From assembly GCA_900074725.1 (NCBI GenBank), contig LT598454.1:6854-70853 (forward strand): a DNA stretch of 64,000 bases, read 5' to 3'. The notes beneath the pieces were generated by a model, which was not told the DNA's origin, did no database searches, and saw nothing but the letters and a program-made list of their open reading frames with translations. This stretch comes from Lachancea dasiensis. Lineage: Eukaryota > Ascomycota > Saccharomycetes > Saccharomycetales > Saccharomycetaceae. Position numbers and translations under genes: made by a program. Below, one piece after another: positions 20,401 through 30,535 of this stretch (the first letter of the stretch is position 1; the number at the start of each line of letters is the position of its first letter).

Positions 20401-20780
20401 AGGTGGTGTTCGGCTTGCATCAAGTTACGTTCCCAATTCTCCTTTTCCATACTGTATTGTTTCGCCTGCTTCAAAAAGGCCCATGTTAAACACGTATGAA
20501 GGGGTCCAGATTGAGGTCCCTGGAACACCTCCAAAGCCATTTGAACTAGGCTGATACACTCACTCAGCGAGCCACGTTGGCTGTACGCAATAGCAATTGT
20601 TATCCAGTGTTCCTTGTCTGAATTTTCCTCCACCAGCAATGTCTTCAGATCGGCAGGGTCCTCAGGAAGGTCGTTAACCAGATCGATGCTCACCACTTCT
20701 TCCGAGTCCTTTAGCGGAATATCCAAAGTGGTACTCCACTCAGCACTAGGATATGCTCCTATTTCATTGCCTTGATCCAT
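17493..20780 (-). CDS. CTR9: Paf1 complex subunit Ctr9 (TPR protein)
   Basis: The 1095-residue product (1077 in S. cerevisiae) is the TPR scaffold of the Paf1 complex, which travels with RNA polymerase II and promotes H2B ubiquitination and H3 methylation. The N-terminus has EWSTTLDIPLKDSEEVVSID and LKTLLVEENSDKEHW. Tandem TPRs run to about residue 850 (examples: FNIFAAQGLAIIYAENKRYG and LLEMQEHAKAIENYEIALK). A charged coiled coil and an acidic/basic tail ending DQDEELF follow. The open frame begins at a GTG five codons upstream, so the start is set at the ATG at 20780. Divergent from NOP8, convergent with PSF3. Confidence 0.97.
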   Translation of the reverse strand: MDQGNEIGAYPSAEWSTTLDIPLKDSEEVVSIDLVNDLPEDPADLKTLLVEENSDKEHWITIAIAYSQRGSLSECISLVQMALEVFQGPQSGPLHTCLTWAFLKQAKQYSMEKENWERNLMQAEHHLKEAIGYDPSGVGNMLATIDLYYQRQLYDKALEMSELFVRGIHAEDQRLGRTSKPNVLFLLVRAKLFYQKKNYPVSLRLFQELLVLNPVLRPDPRIGIGMCFWQLKDHKMAIRSWRRSLQLAPNNLNVKILLLLGEFHSALTQSEDDEAFKLKYHAALSQLGEIMSTDKHNPTLLVLYQSYCYLKADYNKVIGIHEKQIAPFASRISDMVLSESAFWCGRACYALDEPRRAFQFFQESLKSNEDNLLARFGLGQTQIQNNLIEESILTFENLYAANENIQEINYVLGLLYSAKCLDSKAHNAMPPAERTKLLEKSVNFVEKYIKMTKAKKNQAVILKAYLVLSELYQLQNSYKQSLETLSRAVDQLENSDASSTPLEVYNNLGCFHFINGDRSEASKYFTLASKLSLDESSSGNPAESITIEFNKSRVSESDDPDTALHGYQSLLATHPNYIHAKIRYLYLMIMKEKSADLDKQVDELLESHPSDLDTRSFYNWYLKNGSTEKKTEKTEKLEITQNRDTLTKYDSHDAYALISLANLYVTIARESKKLSSPKEQEKSKQSFVKAIQLLQKVLQVDPFNIFAAQGLAIIYAENKRYGPALEILRKVRDSLNNESVHINLGHCLLEMQEHAKAIENYEIALKQFSNETSKPLLFNLLGRAWYSRGVREKSLECFERSLEYAQEALAAELEKENSGMLQSVKFNVALLHFQIAETLRRAAPKQRTLSKLESARLGLEVALTLFKELIEQKTSIMPIDELDQRLQLGETTMKSALERCISEQQDYENEAADKLAKARKTFEEGEIRERERREAQEEQERIRMAKQVEEYKKLQEETRKLMEERTELDAIEEAKGSNPPLSGDEEFLENGEPKKPKRAKRSKKSEDSKPTQKKKRRTKRAVIDEEDENMDENEEASKDEGELKKPGKPKKSYLSKEFIDDSEDEDGQSSKEQEEKSAQPTPNNSGAEDQDEELF

Positions 20781-21679
20781 TGTGAGCAGTGGCACCGCTA
20801 CTAATCGGCTGTTGCTGCTCTGCTATCTGCAAATACTGATCTTCATCCAGTACCTATTCTATGGCGTTCAGCCTGTGTTGTTGAATAATTACAACCGCGC
20901 GGTGAAAATTCACTTTCTCCGGGTAACCTCAAAGACCCAAATACACGGAAACTCAGTTCTAATTGATCCAACGAGCGTCCTGAAACCGTCAGCGAGGACT
21001 AACTACTCATCTTAGATATCTGTGTGTAAACCCGTCATGGTCCCATGGACTTTCGCCGGTAAAGCGGAGTAGAATCCATTTACTTATTCAAGTATCACTG
21101 TTCACGTGAACGAGCTTAGCACCTTGGCAGGACGAGGCACCGTAGGATACCGAGAGATGAGTCCGTTAGCCTCCAAACTTCACCGCTGCTATGAATCCTG
21201 TCGACTTAATCATCAAAACTTCTGCAGGTACATCATATTGTCTCAGGAGAAGTGGTCAAACATTGTGGACCAGTCGAGTGGAGAGCTGATTCTTCTGACA
21301 TACGAATACCAATACCTGCTCAAACACTTCGACTCACTAAGGTTGACAGCAGTAAGCCTAGCGTCGTCCACCACAGCGACAATCATCCCATCGTATATCA
21401 CGTGATTAAAGAAGATACTCTCGAGTGTAGAAGGGCCTGATAAGCCATTTCCCGGTAATTGTCCTCTCCTGTATGAAGCCTCTACCAATGGATATACTTT
21501 ACATCTCGGTTTCACTAGTGACGGAGGAGTCTGCCGTCGATTAACGGCTGTCACAAGTGACATTTGCTCGTACATGGTGCTATACGGTACTAACAGTTTT
21601 CCAATTTGTGAAAAATAATAGTAAATGTACAGGCGATGAGCTAGGTTCACCAGCAGCCTAAAGAGCCGAGGAGCTTGAA
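20781..21679. other. Divergent intergenic region CTR9/NOP8
   Basis: An 899-bp region holding both promoters. Open frames at 21106-21405 and 21243-21650 overlap on opposite strands, have no recognisable family and are probably chance. A PAC element lies at the NOP8 end. Confidence 0.6.
21633..21642 (+). promoter_or_regulatory. PAC element of NOP8
   Basis: GCGATGAGCT is an exact match to the PAC consensus (GCGATGAGMT), bound by Dot6/Tod6 and typical of ribosome-biogenesis promoters. It lies 38 bp before the NOP8 ATG. A run GTGAAAAATAAT, a poor RRPE-like partner, is just upstream at about 21608. Confidence 0.7.
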
Positions 21680-23068
21680 ATGGCAGTTTCCAAAAGAGTA
21701 TACGTTGGAAATGTTGTCCACGAGCATGATGATAGTTTATTTGAGCTCAAACCTCGGTTTGAGCGGTTCGGACGCTGTTTGTCCGATCAGTTCGAAAGCC
21801 ACGGCCATTTTGCATATATGAACATGGAATTTGAAGACGAGGCCCGATTTGCTAAGCTTAAACAAAGCTTAAACGGCGTAAGGTTCAAGGGCAATAAGCT
21901 GAAGATTGATCAGGCCAAGTTGAGCTGGCAAGATCGTTGGGAGAGCGAGCGGGAACTGGAGGGGCAATTGGAGGAAGCGAAGCAGAAACAGCTTCTCAAG
22001 CAACAATGGGAGCACAACAAGAAGATTCAGAACATCCAAATGAGCTGGATGGATCGCCAGCAGATCCTACGAGGTAGAATGCGGACAGCACCACGGAATA
22101 GGGCTCAGCTCAGGAACGTCACTTTCCGTGTACTGTGCGACGGCCGTTTAAAAGTGTACAAAAGCTACAAAAACAAGCTGTGGGGCTACGAGCGTCACAA
22201 GCAACCGCGTGATCTTACGGCTCGATTCACTGACAGTCGTTATTGGAGAGATGGTAATGACCACATCGTGGACAAGCTCGACTACTCCCACTCTTCGCTA
22301 TGGGGCACTCGACAAGGATCGGAGAAAACGCAGGGAACCACTGCCACTTTTGTCACTGAAGATTTGGAGGGCGCTGTTGACAAGACCCGCGACGTTTTGG
22401 CTGATTTGTTGGGTGACTATGATTTTGAAAAACCAATTGCTCTCGAAGACAACGATGACGAAAATGCTTCTTCAGATTACGAGTATACTGCCTTATATCG
22501 CGATCAAGAGGCTGAGCAAAAGCCCTCCTCCAAAAGCTCAGAAGCGGAGGTACCGAAACATGTCAAAGCAAGTAATGGACAAGAAATAGTCGAGCAAGAA
22601 GTTGAGCAAGATTCAGATGATGAGTTCATACCCACATTTGGTGCTCAGCCGGAAACCCCCGCTGTCACAAATCCTACTGAGGAACTGAGGTCTTTATTGA
22701 ACCCAGATGAGAACGACACGACTTCGTTCAAACTTACAAATATCTCTAATGAGGACATCGATGAAAGCAAAGTAGCGCCAGAGGTTCACGATACAGAAAC
22801 TACTACTTACGATCTTGAAAGACCAAGTACGGATTCTGACAGGGGGTTATTTTTCCCACACTTTTCATCGCCTTTCTTGCATTCTCAATCGCAGTTGGCC
22901 AAACTCAAATCTTCGAAGGACCAAGCTAGCTTGTATGCTGACTGGGAAAGTAACTTCTGGGAAAATCGTGCTGCTTGGACCCAAGAAATGAAACGAAAGA
23001 AGAGAGATGCCTTGAGGCAATATCGTAAAAAGAACTCGAGATCAAGAGGTGAGGGGATACTGCTGTAG
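21680..23068 (+). CDS. NOP8: 60S ribosome assembly factor Nop8
   Basis: The 462-residue product (484 in S. cerevisiae) has an N-terminal RRM (residues ~5-80: KRVYVGNVV as RNP2-like, FAYMNMEF as RNP1-like), then GRMRTAPRNRAQLRNVTFRV and KSYKNKLWGYERHK, which are characteristic of Nop8. An acidic middle and a C-terminal block LFFPHFSSPFLHSQSQL plus basic tail complete it. Nop8 is a nucleolar protein needed for pre-60S assembly with Nip7. The PAC element upstream fits co-regulation with ribosome biogenesis. It converges with RIB4, with 58 bp between stops. Confidence 0.95.
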   Translation: MAVSKRVYVGNVVHEHDDSLFELKPRFERFGRCLSDQFESHGHFAYMNMEFEDEARFAKLKQSLNGVRFKGNKLKIDQAKLSWQDRWESERELEGQLEEAKQKQLLKQQWEHNKKIQNIQMSWMDRQQILRGRMRTAPRNRAQLRNVTFRVLCDGRLKVYKSYKNKLWGYERHKQPRDLTARFTDSRYWRDGNDHIVDKLDYSHSSLWGTRQGSEKTQGTTATFVTEDLEGAVDKTRDVLADLLGDYDFEKPIALEDNDDENASSDYEYTALYRDQEAEQKPSSKSSEAEVPKHVKASNGQEIVEQEVEQDSDDEFIPTFGAQPETPAVTNPTEELRSLLNPDENDTTSFKLTNISNEDIDESKVAPEVHDTETTTYDLERPSTDSDRGLFFPHFSSPFLHSQSQLAKLKSSKDQASLYADWESNFWENRAAWTQEMKRKKRDALRQYRKKNSRSRGEGILL

Positions 23069-23126
23069 TGCAGCTTATATTGGGCATATATACTTTCCTT
23101 AGTTTATTTGCATTGAGATAAATCGG

Positions 23127-23690
<564 letters not shown>

Positions 23691-23818
23691 TTACTTATAG
23701 GCCCATACAGCTCTCAAATTTCCATTACCAATAATTACGTACAACAGCATAGTCAAATGAATAATGAAAGAAACATATCTATTGCCTATATAATACACGC
23801 TATTGTGAGCTTTTTGGT

Positions 23819-25117
23819 TCAAAATTCATCATCCCTCTCGATAGTTATGTCTCTGGCATATTGAGAGCCACCCCTAGTGTCCTTTGCAGCTGCTGTATCT
23901 TCTTCCACATCTCCTAAATCCTCCTGATCGCGTGGGACATTATTAATTTGTACACTAGGTGCATACTTGGTGTGTTCAAGATTCGCAAAAATGCCCTGAA
24001 GAATCTTGTCAAGATATTCAGGCGTGTTAACGTTGAACATGTTAGACGGTCTCACGTCAAGTTGGTAGTCTGGCCCATAATATTCATAATAGTCATTGTA
24101 AGGTAGTTCCTCATCCAAAATCACGTTGTTAAGTAGACCTGTTTCAAAGGCCCAAGTTCTAGCCACGTTCCGCATGGTGTAGCCTCCACCACCAACCACA
24201 AGCATGGGTATGCCGAAGGATTTCACATAGTTCACACAATTGGCATGACCGCGCATCGACAAGTTGAAACAACCCAGACGGTCTCCGGAGAGCGAGTCAC
24301 CACCACACTGTAGCACGACGGCTGATGGCTGGTACCACTCCATGATTTTGCCGATAACCGGCTCAAAAACGGACTTGTAGGTGGCGTCGTCGATACCATC
24401 CCGCAGAGGTACGTTAACCGAATAGTACTTACCTTTTGAGACACCTGTGTCTCGCAGTTCACCTGTACCCGGGAAAAATTCACCATACTTGTGGAACGAA
24501 CATGTCATGACCCTATCTGTAGTGTAAAATGCTTCCTCTACACCATCGCCGTGGTGAACGTCAATGTCGATGTACAAAACTCTCGGATGGTATCTTAGAA
24601 GCTCTATTATACCCAGAACAATATCATTGAGATAGCAAAAGCCAGACGCTTCTGATTTCTTCGCGTGGTGTAAGCCTCCGGCGTAGTTGATCGCGACATC
24701 GCATTTGCCTCGATTCAACCTAGCAGCACCTTCCATAGAACCTCCTCCCGATATGCTGCAATATTCGTAGAGCCCATCGAAAACAGGGCAGTCATCACCA
24801 ACGTTAAACTTCACACTGTCTTTTTGGAACAATTCTAAATTATCCGGTGTTACTCGCGACAAAAAGTCGATATACTCGTCAGAATGAAATTGGCACATCT
24901 CTTGCTTAGTGGCTGGTTTGGCCCTGTATATTTCCATCTTTTTGTAGAGTCCGTAGTTCATAATCAGTGAGTGTGTCATTCTAATTCGGTGTGGTTTCAT
25001 GGGGTGAGATGAGCCGTAACTGAAAGAACCAACATCAGCATCGTAGAAATAAGCAACCCTTTCCTTCCCGGTGGATTTCACCTTGATAGGATCAAAAGGA
25101 AGAGCCTCGTAGACCAT
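23819..25117 (-). CDS. RPD3: Class I histone deacetylase Rpd3
   Basis: The 432-residue product (433 in S. cerevisiae) is nearly colinear with Rpd3. Catalytic features are visible: tandem histidines in [11 protein letters not shown] (about H150-H151), zinc ligands in [16 protein letters not shown] (about D186, H188) and [12 protein letters not shown] (about D274), and [14 protein letters not shown]. It deacetylates histone H3/H4 tails as the enzyme of the Rpd3L and Rpd3S co-repressor complexes in the nucleus. It starts at the family ATG ([10 protein letters not shown]). Confidence 0.98.
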   Translation of the reverse strand: MVYEALPFDPIKVKSTGKERVAYFYDADVGSFSYGSSHPMKPHRIRMTHSLIMNYGLYKKMEIYRAKPATKQEMCQFHSDEYIDFLSRVTPDNLELFQKDSVKFNVGDDCPVFDGLYEYCSISGGGSMEGAARLNRGKCDVAINYAGGLHHAKKSEASGFCYLNDIVLGIIELLRYHPRVLYIDIDVHHGDGVEEAFYTTDRVMTCSFHKYGEFFPGTGELRDTGVSKGKYYSVNVPLRDGIDDATYKSVFEPVIGKIMEWYQPSAVVLQCGGDSLSGDRLGCFNLSMRGHANCVNYVKSFGIPMLVVGGGGYTMRNVARTWAFETGLLNNVILDEELPYNDYYEYYGPDYQLDVRPSNMFNVNTPEYLDKILQGIFANLEHTKYAPSVQINNVPRDQEDLGDVEEDTAAAKDTRGGSQYARDITIERDDEF

Positions 25118-25541
25118 CTTCTGAATATTTCTGTCAACGCCTTCTCTTCTCCTAAAAGCAGTGATTTACAAACAATGAGCAAAGTAGAATTCCAAAGGGA
25201 CGAATACTCCAAAGAGCTCTTAAATCAAATCGCAGGAAGTTGAAATGATCTCGGAATGTCACAATTATCTAATCGATAGAGTTAGCAGCACTATCGCGAT
25301 AGTCGAAGGTCTACTTTTCTACTGTGCAACTTGTATGTAAGGCGGTTTTCTCGAACTGGAAGACCAACAAACCGTACCAAAAGCGAATTTCAACGACTGT
25401 AAATACTAAAACGATTTCACCAGGAAACAATCAGGCCGTATGGTAGGTAGAGTGCTTTGACCAATATTACTACCTAACCACTATTTATCAAAGCTGGTGA
25501 AAGTAGCCTGGTTACCTTTATATACACACGGCGATCTTCTA
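25118..25541. promoter_or_regulatory. RPD3 promoter / PEX6 3' region with 14-bp palindrome
   Basis: The 424-bp gap between PEX6 stop and RPD3 start contains a perfect 14-bp palindrome, ACTATCGCGATAGT, at 25290-25303, 173 bp upstream of the RPD3 ATG. No known yeast factor is assigned. Confidence 0.5.
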
Positions 25542-28500
25542 TCAAAAATCTTCAAAGTTTGATTTGACCTTTAAGTAATGTGCAAGTTCTTCTTGCGAAA
25601 CGCTTGGTGTGAGATTTGCTTGTGCGTTTAAAAAGTCTTCCATCTTGACCGCCACATCAGAGTCTTCTTCTGTTGCAATCTTGTCAAACCAATAGCGTGT
25701 TGAAACATTTCTACCGACTTTCTGAGAATAAGACAGTACTTTTTTGTCTACATCTTTTGAAACTCTTGTCATGGCGTTTAACATTGCATCTGAACAAAGC
25801 GCGTAAAAATCAGCTCCTGTGTAGTTGAATGGACATATATCTGCAATTTTCGCCAGATCAACGTCCTGATCCAACGTAAATTTCCTGCTCAGGGCTCTCA
25901 AAACATTTTCTTGCTTCTCATTTGTGTCCGAAATTCCTAGATACAATAATTTGTCGAACCTGCCTGGTCTTAATAGGGCCTCGTCAAGCAAATCTGGCCT
26001 ATTGGTTGCTCCAATAACAAACACGCCGTCGCAATCCGTACTCATACCATCCAACTCTGCTAAAAGTTGGGACACAATACGGTCCATCACACCACCTGAA
26101 TCACCTTGATTTCCTCTTTTAGGTGCCACGGAATCCAATTCGTCGAAAAAAATGACACAGGGCTTGGCATCTCGCGCTTTTTGAAACACACGCCGAACAT
26201 TTGCTTCAGATTCTCCAATGTACATGTTCAATAGTTCAGGGCCCTTTACGCTAAAGAAGTTCAAAGAAAAATTGGTAGCGATGGCTTTGGCTAACAGTGT
26301 CTTACCTGTTCCTGGTGGCCCGTAGAACAATATACCACTTCTCTTTTTCAATTCCGACGAGAACAGCTCTGGGTGTTTGAGTGGCAAATCGATCGTATCC
26401 ATAATCTCACCCTTTACCATGTCCATACCACCGATGTCGGCCCACGATACATTTGGAATTTTTGGGGCTCCAATAGAATCTGAAAACTCATCTCTTGCCT
26501 TTTCTATAGACGAAAGCAGTTCTTGCTCTTCGATTGCAATAAAGCCGCCGTTTGAAATATAAGCGTCCTGCAAGTGATCATTGGAAAGAGCTTTACTCAA
26601 CGAAGTCGACATTGCATTTTGAACTATCGATTTTATATCATAGGGAGAGAGGCCCGCCGATCTCTGGGCAAGCTTGGAAATTGATAATAGCGGGCTCTTA
26701 GCAAAATTTAGATGATTTCCATTGTTGTGATTAAGAACTTGTTTCCGTAGGCTCCACTCAAAAATATGCTGTCGTTGCAGCTCATTGGGCACAGGAATAT
26801 CTAGGGTGAAGTGGATTTTCGATCGTAGGGCATCTGGTAAATTGTCAACATCTTCTACAGAGCCTACGAATATGGCACCCTGCGAGTTACAATAATCAAC
26901 CACGGATGCTAATTCTAACGCTAGAGACCTGTTTAATCTGGCACTGCCCAAATCCTGGAGTTCATCCGCTTTTTCGGCTGCAGAATCCAAATGAGACAAA
27001 TAGACGATCGAAGGAGCCACGAAGGCGAGTAGTGGTTCCAGCTTAGCTCTCAGGTAGCCTACAGTCTTATTCATGGCATCTATGGACCCTTGTGCTGATG
27101 TAATTGACATGCAATCAATTTCTATCAGATTTACTCCCAGCTCGCGTGCGACAAACCTTACCAAGGTACTCTTTCCGACGCCTGGGGTTGACGATTGTAG
27201 AATGACGGAAGTCAGAGATGGAGCGCCAGCATCGTATAACTTAAAGGCTACCTTGGCAATCTCCTGAAAACGTTTGGCGTAGTCAAAAACTGTGAGATCA
27301 TAGCGGAAAATGGAAGGCAGCCCATAATAGGATACGTAGTCACATCTAGGCAGTAAAACTGGTGAGCCAGCCACTAAACTTTGAGTTAGAAGCGTCGTTT
27401 TTTTGCTGTCAATCTTCACCTCGTTACGGTAGGCGATTTTATCCTCAACTTCGACAGTTTCCACCCTGAACCAAGCAATGGAGTCATCTTGTCCATTGAT
27501 GTCGAGCTCGGTAAAGTCTTTGGAATAGAAAGGTGCCAGATTTGAGTCAAACGTTATGGGCAGCTGGTCACCAACCTTCAACAGGCGATTTTTTTGTGTC
27601 AGAAAGGCGATCAAGTTGCTTGATATAATATTCTCGAATATTTTCTGGCAGTTATTCCAAGAACCAATCCTAGCTAAGGATACCATAGATGCGACAGGGG
27701 GATGCCTTGTAGCGAGCGTAATTTTCTCAATTTGTACCTCATTACAATTCCGGAAAATCGCCATAAGACGTGGAGATACGTAGAGGAAGCCAGGCTCCAA
27801 ATCATTAGGGGAAAGCAAAACCATGAGCTTCGCCATTTTTGATACACCCTCCGAGACCAATGTAACATACGTCCCACTGCTCATGCCCAACTCGAGAAAC
27901 AAGGAGCAACTGGCAAAGACAAATAGTGAATCGTCCTCTCCATCTAATGAATGCGGGCGTAAAAGCTCAGGCTTTACGGGAGAGTTCAAACATTTCAAAG
28001 GGAGTCTTTTAGAAGGGTTGTGGATCAATCTTAAATCGGCCATAGGGTCTGCAATATGCTGCATTTGACTCTTGCCATCTCTAATGAAGAACACATTTGT
28101 GACGTTGCTTTTGATCAAACCTTGATGTTGTGGCGAGCAATCTGCAACATGGCACCATTGATCTAACAGAATATCCCCCGCATGCAAAATGGCACTGGTA
28201 TCCATAGATGCCTTCAGTTTCACAAAGTTAAATCTGTCTCCAGCATCGGGTAATTCCATTAGACGATCATATAATATGGGTTGTGTGGCGATAGCGATAG
28301 AATCTAAAACCGGGATTGAGCCTTCATAGGGCCATAGCTCGCCCCAGTCAACTGCTGGCTGACCTTTGAGGACCCCAAAGAGTTGAGCAGGTAGCAGCAC
28401 AGACTCAGCATCAAGCTCTGGATTTTGTCTACAGTATACCAGCTTCGACCTGGAGTAGGACCTGTAGCTGCCCAAGAGGACACTTACTAGCACCGTATCG

Positions 28501-28643
28501 GTTGCCTCTTTTCCATCTTGTAAACTTGTATTCGCGTTTACAAAATGATTGAAAAGATCGCTAGAAATGAAACACCCTAGCCCAAATTCATAATTGAAAC
28601 TAACCCGGGCCTTGAGAGGTTCAGTAAATGGAATTTCGTCCAT
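25542..28643 (-). CDS. PEX6: Peroxisomal AAA-ATPase Pex6
   Basis: The 1033-residue product (1030 in S. cerevisiae) has two N-domains and two AAA cassettes. D1 (from ~residue 470) has a degenerate Walker A (TPGVGKSTL, residue ~486, with Ser where Gly/Ala is usual) and a degenerate Walker B (SIVYLSHLDS). D2 is canonical: GPPGTGKT near residue 772, VIFFDELDSVAPKRG and TNRPDLLDEALLRPGRFDK. Pex6 forms a hexamer with Pex1, is anchored to the peroxisome by Pex15, and extracts ubiquitinated Pex5 for recycling. D1 inactivity and D2 activity match the known division of labour in Pex6. Confidence 0.97.
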   Translation of the reverse strand: MDEIPFTEPLKARVSFNYEFGLGCFISSDLFNHFVNANTSLQDGKEATDTVLVSVLLGSYRSYSRSKLVYCRQNPELDAESVLLPAQLFGVLKGQPAVDWGELWPYEGSIPVLDSIAIATQPILYDRLMELPDAGDRFNFVKLKASMDTSAILHAGDILLDQWCHVADCSPQHQGLIKSNVTNVFFIRDGKSQMQHIADPMADLRLIHNPSKRLPLKCLNSPVKPELLRPHSLDGEDDSLFVFASCSLFLELGMSSGTYVTLVSEGVSKMAKLMVLLSPNDLEPGFLYVSPRLMAIFRNCNEVQIEKITLATRHPPVASMVSLARIGSWNNCQKIFENIISSNLIAFLTQKNRLLKVGDQLPITFDSNLAPFYSKDFTELDINGQDDSIAWFRVETVEVEDKIAYRNEVKIDSKKTTLLTQSLVAGSPVLLPRCDYVSYYGLPSIFRYDLTVFDYAKRFQEIAKVAFKLYDAGAPSLTSVILQSSTPGVGKSTLVRFVARELGVNLIEIDCMSITSAQGSIDAMNKTVGYLRAKLEPLLAFVAPSIVYLSHLDSAAEKADELQDLGSARLNRSLALELASVVDYCNSQGAIFVGSVEDVDNLPDALRSKIHFTLDIPVPNELQRQHIFEWSLRKQVLNHNNGNHLNFAKSPLLSISKLAQRSAGLSPYDIKSIVQNAMSTSLSKALSNDHLQDAYISNGGFIAIEEQELLSSIEKARDEFSDSIGAPKIPNVSWADIGGMDMVKGEIMDTIDLPLKHPELFSSELKKRSGILFYGPPGTGKTLLAKAIATNFSLNFFSVKGPELLNMYIGESEANVRRVFQKARDAKPCVIFFDELDSVAPKRGNQGDSGGVMDRIVSQLLAELDGMSTDCDGVFVIGATNRPDLLDEALLRPGRFDKLLYLGISDTNEKQENVLRALSRKFTLDQDVDLAKIADICPFNYTGADFYALCSDAMLNAMTRVSKDVDKKVLSYSQKVGRNVSTRYWFDKIATEEDSDVAVKMEDFLNAQANLTPSVSQEELAHYLKVKSNFEDF

Positions 28644-28804
28644 TGTAGCGCGTCCTTTTTGTTGTAAGAGCTGAGAACACTAGCCGTATAGCGAAAATAC
28701 CGTGCCTTCATACGGGCCGCTACAAACATCAACTGCAAGTATTTGCTGAGACTTGACTTACAATCTCTAACACAATCGCTGTTGGTTTAAGAGTCTAGCC
28801 ACAG

Positions 28805-29242
28805 TCATTTTTTCAACATAATACTATGACTCAATACGTCTCTTGCTTCATTTATCTTCATAGCTAGGAATGGGCTGCCTCCACGATCAGGATGGTTTTG
28901 GACCATGGCTCTGCGATGCTTGCTTTTCAGTAGTGGTACATCTAGCGATTCAATTTCCCGTCCGACAATACCTAGGATAAGTAGCGCTTCTGACTCAGTC
29001 ATTTTCGTCGAGAAGCCGCCGCCGTATTGGTGTAATTGCGCCTTCAGCTGCGGAGACAGGTCGCGGTAGCGACTCGAACTGTGCTTCTCGAAGGACGAGG
29101 GTGTAGGAGAAACTCGAACACCGTTCAACTTTGCAATCATTAGTGGCGTGAGCCTTTTGTAGATTTGCCAAGCTCTCAGGCCAGATCGTACTGTCAGGGC
29201 TACAGCCGAAACTCCCAATCCGATCACTATTGGCAATACCAT
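28805..29242 (-). CDS. MDJ2: Mitochondrial inner-membrane J-protein Mdj2
   Basis: The 145-residue product (146 in S. cerevisiae) starts with a membrane segment (residues ~4-22, PIVIGLGVSAVALTV). It carries the GGFSTKMTESEALLILGI block shared with Pam18/Tim14 and a C-terminal J domain with HPD at residues 117-119 (NHPDRGGSPFLAMKINEA). Mdj2 stimulates mitochondrial Hsp70 (Ssc1) at the TIM23 import motor, partly redundant with Pam18. The ATG start and length agree with the family. Confidence 0.96.
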   Translation of the reverse strand: MVLPIVIGLGVSAVALTVRSGLRAWQIYKRLTPLMIAKLNGVRVSPTPSSFEKHSSSRYRDLSPQLKAQLHQYGGGFSTKMTESEALLILGIVGREIESLDVPLLKSKHRRAMVQNHPDRGGSPFLAMKINEARDVLSHSIMLKK

Positions 29243-30062
29243 CGCTCAACAGCAACCAGCTACAAACGAAGTACTTGTCTATCTAAATCCAACTAACGTT
29301 CAGAGCCTTTCTTGAAGGTCGGTTAGTGGGTTTGTGGTGCGCGTGTTCCTGTCTTTTTCTCTGGATTTAAGAACTGACGAGGTAGATCTCATTTATGACA
29401 GTGAAATACATATCTCTCTGTTTATAGGATGGCGACGTGGGAGAACAGAAAGGCTATCAACAAGTGCTGGTGAGGTTGCCAAATTCGAAGGAAGTGTCGT
29501 AGGAAGAAAAAGCTGGGATGTACTAGAGTGAGCCGACTAGAAACATGTTGTCCAAGGAAGAAAGTTCAATTCTTGAGAAATTATTCCAAGGTGACAGACA
29601 AACTTAAATAAAAAAAGGAAACTATCGCTCGTCGTGTCACTGTACTTATAATCTCAGGGGGTGGCATCTAGCTGTTGAGACTCTTGGTCGTTCGGTACAC
29701 AAAACCATCCGCAAATTCCGTCAGTCTTTCATGTTGTATGGATCACGCTCAGTGTTGCATATATAGCTAAAAAAGGCGGAAGGGTATAGATATCACCCCC
29801 AACTATGGAAGCCTAAATACTTTAGTGCCAAAAGAGCTTCATTAACCACAATGCATTTCAAAGAGTAGAGATTCACCTTCCTGACGCTGATGCTCATAAT
29901 AATAGCAGCACCCGGTACACATGACGGACTTTTTGAAGGGCATAAGCTCCCAATCTGGTCAGATCAAATCACAAAATCCTACCCCAGGGTATGCTTAAAT
30001 GGTGTTTAGCGTGGGTTAGTAAACCACCATTGTGGGCGATGACTATCTCTTTGGACGAATAT

Positions 30063-30119
30063 GACCAGCCTGCCCTCTATTAAAGTAAATTAAGTGGGCA
30101 TTTACTTAGATGGCTGGTC
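30063..30119. promoter_or_regulatory. Inverted pair of Ace2/Swi5-like sites upstream of EGT2
   Basis: GACCAGCC (30063-30070) and its exact reverse complement GGCTGGTC (30112-30119) face each other 41 nt apart, about 420-470 bp before the EGT2 ATG. Each contains ACCAGC, the core bound by Ace2 and Swi5. In S. cerevisiae EGT2 is a classical early-G1 target of these factors. Confidence 0.65.
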
Positions 30120-30426
30120 GGTGGAAATGACAGATGCCAGACTTTGATAGATCATTGTGTCCGCTGGCTAGGGAAGTATCTAGATTGTATTTCCCTTGCA
30201 TCAATTAATATGGCGCTCTTTGCGATGGCAGCTCCTAGTGTAGTATGCTGAATCAAATATCATGCATTAGTGGATCAGGAAAGAGAGACTGGCTGGCTCC
30301 AGTGTAAATTGATCCAGTGTCACTACAGGCTATCTGTGGAAGATATTATGCTACAAGCCTTAATAGGGTCAACTGGATCAAATATCTACCAAATCGGATA
30401 CCATGATGAGCCCCCATATTCACTTG

Positions 30427-30433
30427 TATAAAA
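30427..30433 (+). promoter_or_regulatory. TATA box of EGT2
   Basis: TATAAAA, 109 bp before the EGT2 ATG, a normal distance for a strongly regulated yeast promoter. Confidence 0.6.
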
Positions 30434-30535
30434 GGGTAGCGATTAAGGTAAAAGACCCAACTGTTTCGATAGTAACTGAATCAGTCATTGTATAACAATT
30501 GGAGCACTCGATATTCCGTTCCTCTTTGAGTAGCC

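Larger units (their letters stand above)
29243..30535. other. Divergent intergenic region MDJ2/EGT2
   Basis: A 1.3-kb region mostly devoted to the EGT2 promoter. A 65-codon frame at 29334-29531 has no family resemblance. It contains the Ace2/Swi5-like pair and the TATA box given separately. Confidence 0.6.

Noticed and set aside
21106-21650. Frames of 99 and 135 codons between CTR9 and NOP8
   Set aside because: They lie on opposite strands over the same DNA, with no family resemblance and no room for separate promoters.
28660-28730. Two CCG triplets (CCGTATAGCGAAAATACCG) upstream of PEX6 as a zinc-cluster site
   Set aside because: The triplets are direct repeats at a spacing that fits no factor I can name; too weak to claim.
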